Position numbers and translations under genes: made by a program
Assembly: GCA_002435785.1 (NCBI GenBank)
Contig: DIUC01000034.1
Coordinates: 1-42,489 of the forward strand
From: Saprospiraceae bacterium UBA6168
Lineage (GTDB): Bacteria; Bacteroidota; Bacteroidia; Chitinophagales; Saprospiraceae
Direction of reading: 5' to 3'
DNA length: 42,489 nucleotides
Notes under the pieces: generated by a model
The model's database searches: none
The model's input: only the letters and a program-made list of their open reading frames with translations
What the model was told of the DNA's origin: nothing
Shown: piece after piece, positions 33,673 through 42,131 of the stretch
Position numbering within the stretch: position 1 is the first letter of the stretch
Layout: the number at the start of each line of letters is the position of its first letter

Positions 33673-34710
33673 ATGAAAAATATAGCGCTTAGCTGCGTCA
33701 TTGCCATATTGTGCATGTTTGTCGCAGACCAATCATTCGCCCAAAAAAAGCCCGGCAAATCGCCAAACGCCACCTCCGAAAACGTGCTTCCAACTTGTGA
33801 GGAGGCCATTGCATCGGCAAAGAAAAACAACCAAACCCAAGCCGATGCAGAGTGCCGAACGGTGCACCAATGCGTACCGTGTCAGGACAAGTTAACCAAA
33901 AAAGCAACCTGCAAATCCGTCACCGTACAACCCACTTGCAGTTCGGCGGCCACCATCACCAAAAAGGAGGCTACGGACGCAACCGGCAAACAGCAGCAGG
34001 TATTGCCCTTTTACGCGGAAGTTATCCAAAGTATCTGCGGAAACGGCAAAGTGTCGCTCGATGCCGTGGTGGTGCAGGATGGCCAAGCCAGTTTCGACAA
34101 AAAGGCTAAGCAGGCATATTCCTACCAATGGACGATTGATGGAAAAAATGCAGGCTCCAACAGCGAAGTCAATTGCATCCAAGCCACGCAAGCCAGTGTG
34201 AAAGTCACCAACAAGACCTCTGGGGCGACCATTACCTTGTACATCAAACCACCCACCGCCGTTAGCAGCAATTCGGCAGACAAGATGGCGCCAGTGCCCA
34301 CCATTGCTGCCATTTACAGAAAAACAGGGTGCTTTGGCCTTTGCCCCATTTACGAAGTACAATTCTTTGTGGATGGCCGGGTAAGATGGGACGGCAAAAT
34401 GAACGTGGGCACACTGGGTGTCAAAGAAGGCACCGTGGACAAGCAAACGCTTGAACTGATTGAAAAAACCGCCGACCGAATCAAGTTCTTCAATATGGAC
34501 GAGCGCTACCCAGACTATCAAGTTTGGGATGCCCCCTCCTCGGTCATATACTTGAACATTAGAGGCAAGGAACATCAGGTGAGGGCCATCTTGGATGCGC
34601 CTGCGGAATTGAAAGAATTGGAACGGATTTTTGATGACATCATCAAGAAAAATGGCTGGCGTACCACACCTGACAGGTCTTCTCAGTCTGCATCCGGGAA
34701 AAATCATTGA
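33673..34710 (+). CDS. Exported protein: Cys-rich segment, Ig-like domain, DUF6438
   Basis: The 345-residue protein has signal peptide MKNIALSCVIAILCMFVADQ ... FAQ. The Cys-rich segment (about 40-90: TCEEAIA, C61, C67, VPC at 68-70, C80, C89) matches the layout of the 32793 protein. The Ig-like part (about 110-195: FYAEVIQSICGNGKVSLDAV, then YSYQWTIDGKNAGSNSEVNC) is a diverged copy of the core shared by the family. The C-terminal part (about 208-328) is DUF6438, with the typical KTGCFGLCPIYEVQFFVDGR stretch (C220, C224) and a helical end (LKELERIFDDII). DUF6438 has no known function and is common in exported Bacteroidota proteins. It is the last member of the three-gene related set that follows the caspase cluster. 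Confidence 0.8.
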   Translation: MKNIALSCVIAILCMFVADQSFAQKKPGKSPNATSENVLPTCEEAIASAKKNNQTQADAECRTVHQCVPCQDKLTKKATCKSVTVQPTCSSAATITKKEATDATGKQQQVLPFYAEVIQSICGNGKVSLDAVVVQDGQASFDKKAKQAYSYQWTIDGKNAGSNSEVNCIQATQASVKVTNKTSGATITLYIKPPTAVSSNSADKMAPVPTIAAIYRKTGCFGLCPIYEVQFFVDGRVRWDGKMNVGTLGVKEGTVDKQTLELIEKTADRIKFFNMDERYPDYQVWDAPSSVIYLNIRGKEHQVRAILDAPAELKELERIFDDIIKKNGWRTTPDRSSQSASGKNH

Positions 34711-34816
34711 TGAAGAAAGGGGCGAAATTGAGCGGGTTGAAGAATTTTAGTTCGAAAATAAAGCCCCTTCTCCCTCCCCCGACAAGCCAGCGTAGCGCCT
34801 ATCAATCACCCCCACA

Positions 34817-34858
34817 CCAAGCCCATCGAGACGAAAAATTTCGCCCCGATGGGCTTGG
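34817..34858. repeat. 12-bp hairpin in the gap before the first M1 gene
   Basis: CCAAGCCCATCG (34817-34828) pairs perfectly with CGATGGGCTTGG (34847-34858), and CGAAA/TTTCG inside can pair as well. The remaining 451-base gap (34711-35161) shows no supported gene; a 120-codon plus-strand frame at 34707-35069 contains this palindrome and has no protein-like features. Confidence 0.55.
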
Positions 34859-35120
34859 AATTAGGGTGTTTCGTGATGCCCTCCCAATATTTCCTTCCCG
34901 CTTGGACTTTGAAAGACCTACCGTCCTGAGTGTAAATTCTCCAACCACTTTACACGTCATTTGCCTTCCTCTAAAGGGCTTTCTTTTAAAATTCTCCACC
35001 CAAACTTTACTGCCGCCTTCTGGCTGTGCGCCAAGGCCAAATCGCAAAAGCGAAAGGCCAGCAACATAAATGCCCATCAATCTCCGCTTGGCTGCATCCT
35101 TCCCTTTCCTTTTCAATCTT

Positions 35121-35128
35121 TACCTTTG
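35121..35128 (+). promoter_or_regulatory. Candidate Bacteroidota -7 box
   Basis: TACCTTTG fits the TAnnTTTG consensus, 33 bases before the ATG of the first M1 gene. A matching -33 TTG at the usual spacing is not seen, so this is tentative. Confidence 0.35.
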
Positions 35129-35161
35129 CGATTCCAATTTTTTCATCAAACTAATCGAAAC

Positions 35162-37546
35162 ATGAGGTTGAGACTTTACAAGTCAAGTTCGTTATTCACC
35201 CTGCTCTTATGCCTGATGGCCACGGGTGTTTTTGCACAAGAAAAGGACAAAGCAGCGGCACCCAAACGCAGCAACCACGGCTTCGCCTTTGAACAGTTAG
35301 GCCAAGCATTGCCCACCCCCAACGAGTACCGAACTGCCGATGGCTCGCCCGGCCCACGGTACTGGCAGCAGCGGGCCGACTACCAAATAGCGGCGACGCT
35401 CGACCCTGAAAAGCGGCAACTCACGGGAAAGGAGCGCATCGTTTATCACAACAATTCGCCGCAAACCCTGCGCTACCTCTGGCTCCAGCTCGACGAGAAC
35501 CAGCACGCCGCCACCAACGACCTGCACCATGCCCACCCGCACGACGTCGGCAAGAACATGAACGAAAAGGCCATGCGGATGCTGGAATCCTGGACGGAAT
35601 TCAGCGACTACGGCCACCGCATCAAGTCGGTGACGGATGGCAGGGGCGCTCCCCTCAAGCACTTCATTGACAACACGGTGATGCGGGTGGACCTGCCACA
35701 GCCATTGGCCCCCGGCCAAAAGTTCGAGTTCAACATCGAGTGGAGCTACATCCTCATTGACCGCATCGAGAACATCACTTTCGGAAGGGGCGGCTACGAG
35801 TATTTTGAAAAAGACGAGAACTACCTTTTCACCATCACGCAGTGGTTCCCCAGGATGTGCGTGTACAGCGACTTCGAGGGATGGCAGAGCGACCAGTTCA
35901 CCGGTACGGGCGAGTTTGCGCTCAACTTCGGCGACTACGACGTGAAGATGACCCTGCCCGCCGACTATACCGTGGGCGCTACGGGCGTTTGCCTAAACTA
36001 CGAGCAAACGCTCACGCCAGAACAATTGCAGCGATGGAAAAAGGCGCAGGCCAGCAGCGAACCAGTCGAAATCGTGACGCTGGACGAGGCCAACAAGCTG
36101 GAGAAAAAGAAGAAGTCGAAGGAGATGAAAACCTGGCACTACAAGGCCGAAAACGTGCGGGACTTTGCCTGGACGGCCTGCCGCCGCTTCATCTGGGACG
36201 CCATGCAGGTGAAAAACGAGGAAGGCCAGCCGGTGATGTGCATGAGCTATTACCCCAAGGAGGCGTACCCGATTTACCGCCGCTACTCGACCAAGGCAGT
36301 GGCGCACACGCTCAAGACTTACAGCAAGTTCAGCATCCCGTACCCCTACCCGACGGCCATCAGCGTGGAGGCGCAAAACGGCATGGAGTACCCCATGATT
36401 TGCTTCAACCCGGGTCGGGCCGAAAAGGACGGAACCTATTCCGAAGGGGATAAAAACGCAGCACTGACGGTCATTTTCCACGAAGTGGGGCACAATTATT
36501 TCCCCATGATTATCAACTCCGACGAGCGTCAGTGGGCATGGTTCGACGAAGGGCTTAACACCTTCATGCAATACATCACGGAGCAGGAATGGGACAACAA
36601 CTACGACTCCAACGAAGGCCCGCCGCACAAGATTACGGGGTACATGAACCAAGACCCCGACGATTTGGAGCCGATTATGACCAACTCGGAGAACATCGTG
36701 GACTACTTCGCCAACGCCTACCGCAAGCCTGCCACGGCACTCAACATCCTTCGGGAAACGGTGATGGGCCGGGAGAAATTCGACTTTGCCTTCAAGGAAT
36801 ATTGCCGCCGCTGGGCCTTCAAGCACCCGACGCCCGCCGACTTTTTCCGCTCGATGGAGGACGCCAGCGGACAAGACCTCGACTGGTTTTGGCGGGGCTG
36901 GTTCTTTGGCATTGAAAAGGTGGACATCTCATTGGACAGCATCGAGTGGCTCAAAGTGGACCTCGAAAACAACCCGGAGCCAAAAGAGCAGTCCTTTCCG
37001 CAGACCATCAAAGCACCGTTCGAGACGCTGACGAAGGCCCGCTACCGGGAGGAAATCAAGCAGTTCCCCGTGGAAAAAGACACGGCTTTGCAGGATTTTT
37101 ACACCTTCTACAAGCCTTGGGAAACGGCGGATAGCACCTCGGAATTCAAGATGACGCAGTACGTCGAGACGTTTTCCAAAAAGGAAAAAAAGCAGCTTTT
37201 TGGCGACAAAAACTACTACGAGCTGCGGTTCAGCAACAAGGGGGGCCTGGTGACGCCCGTGATTTTGGAGTGGACTTTTGCCGACGGCACCAAGGAAATC
37301 GAGCGCATCCCCGTGGAAATCTGGCGCAAGAACGAGCGGCAATTCACGCAGGTTTTTGTAAAAACCAAGGAAGTGAAATCCGTCAAGCTCGACCCCTGGC
37401 GGGAAACGGCGGACGTGGACGAGTCGAACAACACCCGCCCCATGCCCACCGAGCCGAAGTTGTTCATGGTCTATAAAAAGCACGAGTTCCACGAAAGCGA
37501 AAACATGATGCAGAAGGCGAAAAAGCGCAATCCGCTCAAGCCGTAA
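35162..37546 (+). CDS. M1-family zinc metallopeptidase, copy 1
   Basis: This 794-residue exported enzyme should cleave N-terminal residues from peptides with one zinc ion. The start at 35162 opens the signal peptide MRLRLYKSSSLFTLLLCLMA ... VFAQ; the longer frame adds 67 non-signal residues. The exopeptidase motif is GMEYP (407-411), corresponding to GxMEN. The zinc site is HEVGH (H440, E441, H444) with the third ligand E463 in WFDEGLNTF, exactly 18 residues on. N- and C-terminal beta-rich parts flank the catalytic domain; the C-terminus has LRFSNKGGLVTPVILEWTFA and ends in a Lys-rich tail. A second copy lies at 39737, and the HupE-like and DUF6702 genes follow on the same strand. Confidence 0.92.
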   Translation: MRLRLYKSSSLFTLLLCLMATGVFAQEKDKAAAPKRSNHGFAFEQLGQALPTPNEYRTADGSPGPRYWQQRADYQIAATLDPEKRQLTGKERIVYHNNSPQTLRYLWLQLDENQHAATNDLHHAHPHDVGKNMNEKAMRMLESWTEFSDYGHRIKSVTDGRGAPLKHFIDNTVMRVDLPQPLAPGQKFEFNIEWSYILIDRIENITFGRGGYEYFEKDENYLFTITQWFPRMCVYSDFEGWQSDQFTGTGEFALNFGDYDVKMTLPADYTVGATGVCLNYEQTLTPEQLQRWKKAQASSEPVEIVTLDEANKLEKKKKSKEMKTWHYKAENVRDFAWTACRRFIWDAMQVKNEEGQPVMCMSYYPKEAYPIYRRYSTKAVAHTLKTYSKFSIPYPYPTAISVEAQNGMEYPMICFNPGRAEKDGTYSEGDKNAALTVIFHEVGHNYFPMIINSDERQWAWFDEGLNTFMQYITEQEWDNNYDSNEGPPHKITGYMNQDPDDLEPIMTNSENIVDYFANAYRKPATALNILRETVMGREKFDFAFKEYCRRWAFKHPTPADFFRSMEDASGQDLDWFWRGWFFGIEKVDISLDSIEWLKVDLENNPEPKEQSFPQTIKAPFETLTKARYREEIKQFPVEKDTALQDFYTFYKPWETADSTSEFKMTQYVETFSKKEKKQLFGDKNYYELRFSNKGGLVTPVILEWTFADGTKEIERIPVEIWRKNERQFTQVFVKTKEVKSVKLDPWRETADVDESNNTRPMPTEPKLFMVYKKHEFHESENMMQKAKKRNPLKP

Positions 37547-37552
37547 CGTGAG

Positions 37553-37630
37553 GTTTAGAAAGTTTAGCTGGTTTAGGAGGTTTAGTCTATACTCCGGCTA
37601 AACCCTCTAAACCAGCTAAACCCTCTAAAC
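37553..37630. repeat. 33-bp inverted repeat built from GTTTAG units
   Basis: The left arm 37553-37585 and right arm 37598-37630 are complementary with four mismatches, around a 12-base loop. Both arms are made of GTTTAG-type words about 9 bases apart. It fills almost the whole gap between the M1 stop and the HupE-like start, so it may act as a processing or attenuation structure. Confidence 0.75.
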
Positions 37631-37635
37631 TTAAA

Positions 37636-38283
37636 ATGACAGAATTCCTCAGCTTCGCAAAACTCGGTTTCCACCACATCGCCGACCCAAGGGCGTTCGA
37701 CCACCTGCTGTTCGTGGTGACGCTCTGTGCCGTCTATCGTTGGACGGACTGGCGCAAATTGTTGGTGCTAATCACCGCCTTCACCATTGGCCACTCGCTG
37801 ACGCTGCTGCTGGCGGGGTTGCACCTCCTGCAAGTGCCGAGCGATTTGGTGGAGTTCCTGATTCCAGTGACGATTGTTTTGACGAGCTTGCACAACATAG
37901 CCACCAAGGGATTACTAAGCCCGACGCAGGAGGGATTGGTAAGCCCGGCCCAATTGTCGGGTAATCCTTCGGGCTTAGAAATCCTTAGGAGCATGTCAAC
38001 GAATTACCTGTTGGCGCTGTTTTTTGGCTTGATACACGGCATGGGCTTCGCCAATTTTTTCGGGTCGCTGATGGGTGAGTCTGGCAACATCGTGCTGCCG
38101 CTTTTTGCCTTCAACGTGGGCATTGAACTCGGGCAGTTGATGATTGTGGGCGTGTTTTTCGGTCTTTATTTTTTGCTGGCGCAATGGTTGAAAATGCAGC
38201 ACCGGGACTGGAACTTGTACGTTTCGGGGCTGGGCGGCGGCGGTGCGCTGGTGTTGATTTTGCAGAATGTGTTTGGCTCTTGA
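37636..38283 (+). CDS. HupE/UreJ-like integral membrane protein
   Basis: The 215-residue protein is mostly hydrophobic, with about six membrane helices. The N-terminal signature is FHHIADPRAFDHLLFVVTL, the typical HupE/UreJ_2 pattern (H-I-x-x-G/A-x-DHLLF); later AFTIGHSLTLLLAG and GLIHGMGFANFFGSL follow. The family is linked to nickel or cobalt uptake in some bacteria, but the exact substrate of the Bacteroidota group next to M1 peptidases is not known. A loop at about residues 92-117 is coded by an inverted-repeat insertion (37909-37984) that stays in frame. It begins 89 bp after the M1 gene. Confidence 0.85.
   Translation: MTEFLSFAKLGFHHIADPRAFDHLLFVVTLCAVYRWTDWRKLLVLITAFTIGHSLTLLLAGLHLLQVPSDLVEFLIPVTIVLTSLHNIATKGLLSPTQEGLVSPAQLSGNPSGLEILRSMSTNYLLALFFGLIHGMGFANFFGSLMGESGNIVLPLFAFNVGIELGQLMIVGVFFGLYFLLAQWLKMQHRDWNLYVSGLGGGGALVLILQNVFGS
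37909..37984. repeat. Inverted-repeat insertion inside the HupE-like gene
   Basis: GGATTACTAAGCCCGA (37909-37924) and TCGGGCTTAGAAATCC (37969-37984) are complementary with one mismatch. Between them lie further AAGCCCG and GGATT words. It codes a loop read GLLSPTQEGLVSPAQLSGNP, which does not resemble membrane-protein family sequence. Confidence 0.65.
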
Positions 38284-38392
38284 CCCCTGACCCCTAAAGG
38301 GGAACCTAAATCCGGTCTTTCTATGCTTAATTCAAAAATTAAAACAACTACTCCTGTGCGTCTGTGGGTTCCCCTTTAGGGGTTAGGGGTTA
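38281..38392. repeat. 26-bp inverted repeat flanking the gap after HupE
   Basis: The arm 38281-38306 (TGACCCCTGACCCCTAAAGG ...) is complementary to 38367-38392 with two mismatches. It begins at the HupE stop codon and ends 8 bases before the next gene. The CCCCTAAAGGGG palindrome in each arm resembles the CCCCCTTTAGGGGG text inside the SusC gene. Confidence 0.7.
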
Positions 38393-38399
38393 ATGCAAT

Positions 38400-38870
38400 A
38401 TGCTGATAATCAATTTCTTATTCCCATTTCTACTGGCCTTCGGCAACGCCGACCACGACTTTAAAATGAGCGTGACGGAGGTGGTTTATACTGAAGAAAA
38501 AAAGGCTTTCGAGGTGAAGTTCTACCTCTTCACCGACGACCTGACGGCCACGCTGACGGGCGACCCCAACGCCACATTGCCGGACAGCAAAACCATCAGC
38601 GACTACATCTTGAAGCATTTTGAACTGAGCGTGAACGGCAGCAAACAGGCGCTCACCTTCCAGTCCATCCGCCAGAAAAACGACCAGGTGCTGGCCACGT
38701 TTTCCACGCCCATTTTCACCAAAAAAATCACAAAAATCAACGTGAAGAACTCGCTGCTGGTGGAGAAGTTCCGGGTGCAAACGAACATGGTCTATGCACT
38801 GTTGCCCGGCAAGGGACGGGAAACGCAGGTACTCAATGCTGGGGATGTGGAGGGGGAGTTTAGTTTTTGA
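38400..38870 (+). CDS. DUF6702-family exported protein
   Basis: The 156-residue product has a short hydrophobic leader (MLIINFLFPFLLAFGNA) and then the family pattern HDFKMSVTEVVYTEEKKAFE, KFYLFTDDLTATLTGDP, and a strand-rich second half (FSTPIFTKKITKINVKNSLL). DUF6702 proteins are small exported proteins of unknown function, usually coded beside M1 peptidase and HupE-like genes, as here. It is the third gene of the M1 / HupE / DUF6702 unit. The role is not known. Confidence 0.82.
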   Translation: MLIINFLFPFLLAFGNADHDFKMSVTEVVYTEEKKAFEVKFYLFTDDLTATLTGDPNATLPDSKTISDYILKHFELSVNGSKQALTFQSIRQKNDQVLATFSTPIFTKKITKINVKNSLLVEKFRVQTNMVYALLPGKGRETQVLNAGDVEGEFSF

Positions 38871-38879
38871 AAGATTTTG

Positions 38880-38887
38880 TAAATTTG
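38880..38887 (+). promoter_or_regulatory. Candidate -7 box for the HNH cassette
   Basis: TAAATTTG fits TAnnTTTG, 15 bases before the ATG at 38903. A properly spaced -33 TTG is not evident. It would give the cassette its own short-leader transcript. Confidence 0.35.
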
Positions 38888-38902
38888 TAAAAAAAAGAAA
38901 TT

Positions 38903-39301
38903 ATGCAAGCTTTAGATGCATCAAAAAGGGAAGGAATAGGCTACAAAGAAATGGTTAAGAACCTTGACAATTTGGATACCAACAGCTTGGAAAAATTGGC
39001 GGGCAAAATTGGGAAGGTGGTGGCATTGCGGAAGCAGCCAACAAAGTCTGAAAGGGAGGCTCAGTTGGTAAAATTGATTAAGCAGAAGATTCCTGCTTCG
39101 TTGTTCAAATACAAAAACGAGTTGTACGATAAGATGGAAGACAACACTATTACTGAAAAAGAAATGGAAGATCTCCGGACCGTTGTTAATTATTTGGAAG
39201 AACTTAATGCTGAAAGAATTCTACTTATTGGTGAACTTGCCAAATTGCGAAATGTAGATATAAAAGTTGTAGCTGCTGAGTTTATCAAGCACAAACCATG
39301 A
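38903..39301 (+). CDS. Small helical protein, partner of the HNH gene
   Basis: The 132-residue protein is charged and helix-prone throughout (MQALDASKREGIGYKEMVKN, then LVKLIKQKIPASLFKYKNEL, EKEMEDLRTVVNYLEELNAE), with heptad-like leucines near 95-115 that could give a coiled coil. There is no signal peptide and no known motif. Its stop overlaps the HNH start in an ATGA, so the two are translated together. The DNA is visibly more AT-rich than the flanking M1 and DUF6702 genes. It could be an accessory, targeting or inhibitor subunit of the nuclease; that is inference. Confidence 0.7.
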   Translation: MQALDASKREGIGYKEMVKNLDNLDTNSLEKLAGKIGKVVALRKQPTKSEREAQLVKLIKQKIPASLFKYKNELYDKMEDNTITEKEMEDLRTVVNYLEELNAERILLIGELAKLRNVDIKVVAAEFIKHKP

Positions 39302-39735
39302 GCAAACACAAATTCACCGAAAAGCAAAGATTCTTGGTGATTCATAGAGCCAATCGCCATTGTGAATACTGCAAATTTCCGCTGGATTATTCTCACGACA
39401 GTTTCCATTTGGAACATATTTTACCACAAGCTAAAGGCGGCACGCATGACCTGAAAAATGTTGCACTATCCTGCGAAGGGTGCAATATAGGTAAAAGGGC
39501 ATATACTGAATGGCCAGACCCCCAGGATGGAATGGTGGTGAGGCTTTTCAACCCAAGAATTGATTCTTGGAAAGGTCATTTTAAATGGAGCGAAGACCTC
39601 ACCCAAATTATTGCCATTACGCCTGTTGGTCGTGCGACTTCTGTTTTACTTGAACTTAACCGCTTTGGTCTTGTCAATTCAAGGAAGGGTTTAATCGCCA
39701 TTGGTGCACACCCTGCCCAAAACAAAATCACCTGA
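39298..39735 (+). CDS. HNH endonuclease
   Basis: In this 145-residue nuclease a zinc site CEYC (C22, C25) and CEGCN (C59, C62, N63) brackets the HNH motif: LEHILP (E39, H40), GGTHDLKN (H50, N54). The C-terminal LFNPRIDSWKGHFKW stretch is typical of the stand-alone HNH group in cyanobacteria and Bacteroidota. It would cut DNA with a metal ion; the target is unknown. It forms a two-gene unit with the overlapping small protein before it and is followed by the second M1 gene after one base. The AT-rich composition suggests the pair was inserted between two older genes. Confidence 0.87.
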   Translation: MSKHKFTEKQRFLVIHRANRHCEYCKFPLDYSHDSFHLEHILPQAKGGTHDLKNVALSCEGCNIGKRAYTEWPDPQDGMVVRLFNPRIDSWKGHFKWSEDLTQIIAITPVGRATSVLLELNRFGLVNSRKGLIAIGAHPAQNKIT

Positions 39736-39736
39736 C

Positions 39737-42064
39737 ATGAAGTATATTTCATCCTTACTCGCCTTCCTCCTTTTAGCTGGCGCAATCACCGCCCAAGTCA
39801 AATCCAACCACGGCACCAAGTTCGAGCAACTCGAACACATGCTGCCCGACCCGACGCCCTACCGGGGCGTGGACGGTGCGCCCGGCCCGGCGTATTGGCA
39901 GCAGCGCTGCGACTATAAAATTGACTGCACGCTCGACACCGAAAACCAGCGACTGAACGGTTCGGAGCAAATCACCTACCACAACCAATCGCCGCACACG
40001 CTTGGCTACCTCTGGCTACAGCTCGACGAAAACCAGCACCAGGGCCACAACGACATGCACCATTTCAACGGTAGCAGCATGGAACAGGTCATGGACGAGC
40101 GGGCGCTCTACATGATGGAGCAATGGAAAGACCTCACCGAATACGGCCACAACATCGAGGCGATAACCGATGCCAGTGGAAAGCCGCTGAAATATACCAT
40201 CAACCAAACAATGATGAAGGTGGACCTGCCAAAAAAGCTGCTGCCGGGCGAGACGTTCAGCTTCAACGTGAAGTGGAACTACAAGCTCGTTGACCGCATC
40301 AAAGGTCCGTGGGGACGGGGCGGCTATGAGTATTTCGAGAAGGACGACAACTATATTTTTACCGTCAGCCAATGGTATCCAAGGCTTTGCGTGTACAGCG
40401 ACGTGACGGGCTGGCAGCACAAGCAGTTCACCGGACGGGGCGAGTTCGCACTGACCTTCGGCAACTTCGAGGTGAAAATGACCCTGCCCGACGACTATGT
40501 GGTAGCCTCGACGGGCGAATGTCAAAACTATGAGCAGATGCTCACGAAAGCGGAGTTGAGCCGCTGGCAAAAGGCGCAAACTGCCACCGACCCCGTTGAA
40601 ATCGTGACGCTGGACGAGGCCAAAAAGAATGAGGCCAGCAAGAAAAGCAAGCGGTTGAAAACCTGGCACTACAAGGCCGAAAACGTGCGTGATTTTGCAT
40701 GGGGCGCCAGCCGAAAGTTCGTCTGGGACGCCATGCCGCACTACAACGAGGATGGCAAAAAGGCCATGTGCATGAGCTATTACGGCAAGGAAGCCTACCC
40801 GATTTACAGTCGCTACTCGACCCGTGCGGTGGCGCACACGCTGAAAACCTACTCGCAATATTCCATTCCGTATCCATACCCAGTGGCCATCAGCGTGGAG
40901 GCTTCGAGCGGCATGGAGTACCCGATGATTTGCTTCAATTTCGGGCGGGCCGAGGAGGATGGGACTTACACGGAGGGCAACAAGCTCGGTGCCATCGGGG
41001 TCATCATCCATGAGGTGGGGCACAATTATTTCCCCATGATTATCAACTCCGACGAGCGCCAATGGTCGTGGATGGACGAGGGGCTGAACACCTTTATCCA
41101 GTCGCTGGCGCAGGCCGAGTTCGACAACAACTGGGACTTGCGGCGTGGCCCGGCGCATACCATCGTGCCGTACATGAAGTCTAACCCAAATAACTTGGAG
41201 CCAATTATGACCAACTCGGACAATATCGTGGAGTTTGGCCTGAACGCTTACGCAAAGCCCGCCGCTGGCCTGACCATCCTGCGGGAGACCATCATGGGGC
41301 GGGAACTGTTCGATGCGGCCTTCAAGGAATACTGCCAGCGCTGGGCCTTCAAGCACCCGACCCCTGCCGATTTCTTCCGCACGATGGAGGATGCCAGCGG
41401 CGTTGACCTCGACTGGTTTTGGCGGGGCTGGTTCTACGAAATAGAGCCGGTGGACATTTCATTGGACAGCATCGCATGGCTGAAAGTGGACATGGAAACC
41501 AACCCAAAACCAAAGGAAATCGTGAACACCAACAAGGAGGAGGAGCCGTTTCAGGACATCTCCAAAATCCGAAACCGGGAGAGCGGGATGAAGTTCGCCG
41601 TGGAAGCTGACCCCGATTTAGTGGACTTTTACACCACCTATCGCCCGTGGGAAACTGCCGACTCTATTCAAAAAAGGAAGGTAGTGTTGTACGACGAAGT
41701 TTTTGAGAAAAAGGAAAAGGAGAAAAAATTCGGGAAGAAGAACTACTACGAGCTTCGATTCTCAAACAAGGGCGGCATGGTGATGCCTATCATTCTTGAG
41801 TGGACTTTTGATGATGGCACAAAGGAGGTAGAGCGCATCCCCGCTGAAATCTGGCGCAAAAACGAGTACGCAGTGACCAAGGTTTTTGTCAAGGAAAAAC
41901 AGGTAAAATCCGTGAAACTCGACCCGTACCGGGAGACCGCAGACATTGACGAAAAGAACAACACAAAGCCGATGCCTACGGAGCCGAAACTGTTTCAGGT
42001 GTATAAAAAGCACAAGGAGGAACAGGTGAAGAACCCGATGCAACAGGCGAAAGTGAAGCCGTAA
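39737..42064 (+). CDS. M1-family zinc metallopeptidase, copy 2
   Basis: This 775-residue paralogue of the 35162 gene is similar over its full length. The start at 39737 opens signal peptide MKYISSLLAFLLLAGAITAQ; a start at 39701 would overlap the HNH gene and add non-signal residues. The motif GMEYP begins at residue 392, the zinc site is HEVGH (H425, E426, H429), and the third ligand is E448 in WMDEGLNTF. The C-terminal part again has LRFSNKGGMVMPIILEWTFD and a Lys-rich end. All catalytic residues are kept in both copies, so both should be active. Differences concentrate in the N-terminal domain and the region after the zinc site, where substrate choice may differ. Confidence 0.92.
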   Translation: MKYISSLLAFLLLAGAITAQVKSNHGTKFEQLEHMLPDPTPYRGVDGAPGPAYWQQRCDYKIDCTLDTENQRLNGSEQITYHNQSPHTLGYLWLQLDENQHQGHNDMHHFNGSSMEQVMDERALYMMEQWKDLTEYGHNIEAITDASGKPLKYTINQTMMKVDLPKKLLPGETFSFNVKWNYKLVDRIKGPWGRGGYEYFEKDDNYIFTVSQWYPRLCVYSDVTGWQHKQFTGRGEFALTFGNFEVKMTLPDDYVVASTGECQNYEQMLTKAELSRWQKAQTATDPVEIVTLDEAKKNEASKKSKRLKTWHYKAENVRDFAWGASRKFVWDAMPHYNEDGKKAMCMSYYGKEAYPIYSRYSTRAVAHTLKTYSQYSIPYPYPVAISVEASSGMEYPMICFNFGRAEEDGTYTEGNKLGAIGVIIHEVGHNYFPMIINSDERQWSWMDEGLNTFIQSLAQAEFDNNWDLRRGPAHTIVPYMKSNPNNLEPIMTNSDNIVEFGLNAYAKPAAGLTILRETIMGRELFDAAFKEYCQRWAFKHPTPADFFRTMEDASGVDLDWFWRGWFYEIEPVDISLDSIAWLKVDMETNPKPKEIVNTNKEEEPFQDISKIRNRESGMKFAVEADPDLVDFYTTYRPWETADSIQKRKVVLYDEVFEKKEKEKKFGKKNYYELRFSNKGGMVMPIILEWTFDDGTKEVERIPAEIWRKNEYAVTKVFVKEKQVKSVKLDPYRETADIDEKNNTKPMPTEPKLFQVYKKHKEEQVKNPMQQAKVKP

Positions 42065-42131
42065 ATGTGTTAGTGGCCGCAACCAAAACCTGTTAACGAG
42101 TGCAGCTCATGACGAGCATTGACGTTTTTTA

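Noticed and set aside
34707..35069. 120-codon plus-strand frame before the first M1 gene
   Set aside because: Runs through a palindrome, Pro/Ser-rich without domain text, overlaps the DUF6438 gene stop.
40016..41356. 446-codon minus-strand frame
   Set aside because: Antisense to the second M1 gene; a similar shadow lies opposite the first M1 copy (35993-36874), as expected from paralogous sense genes.
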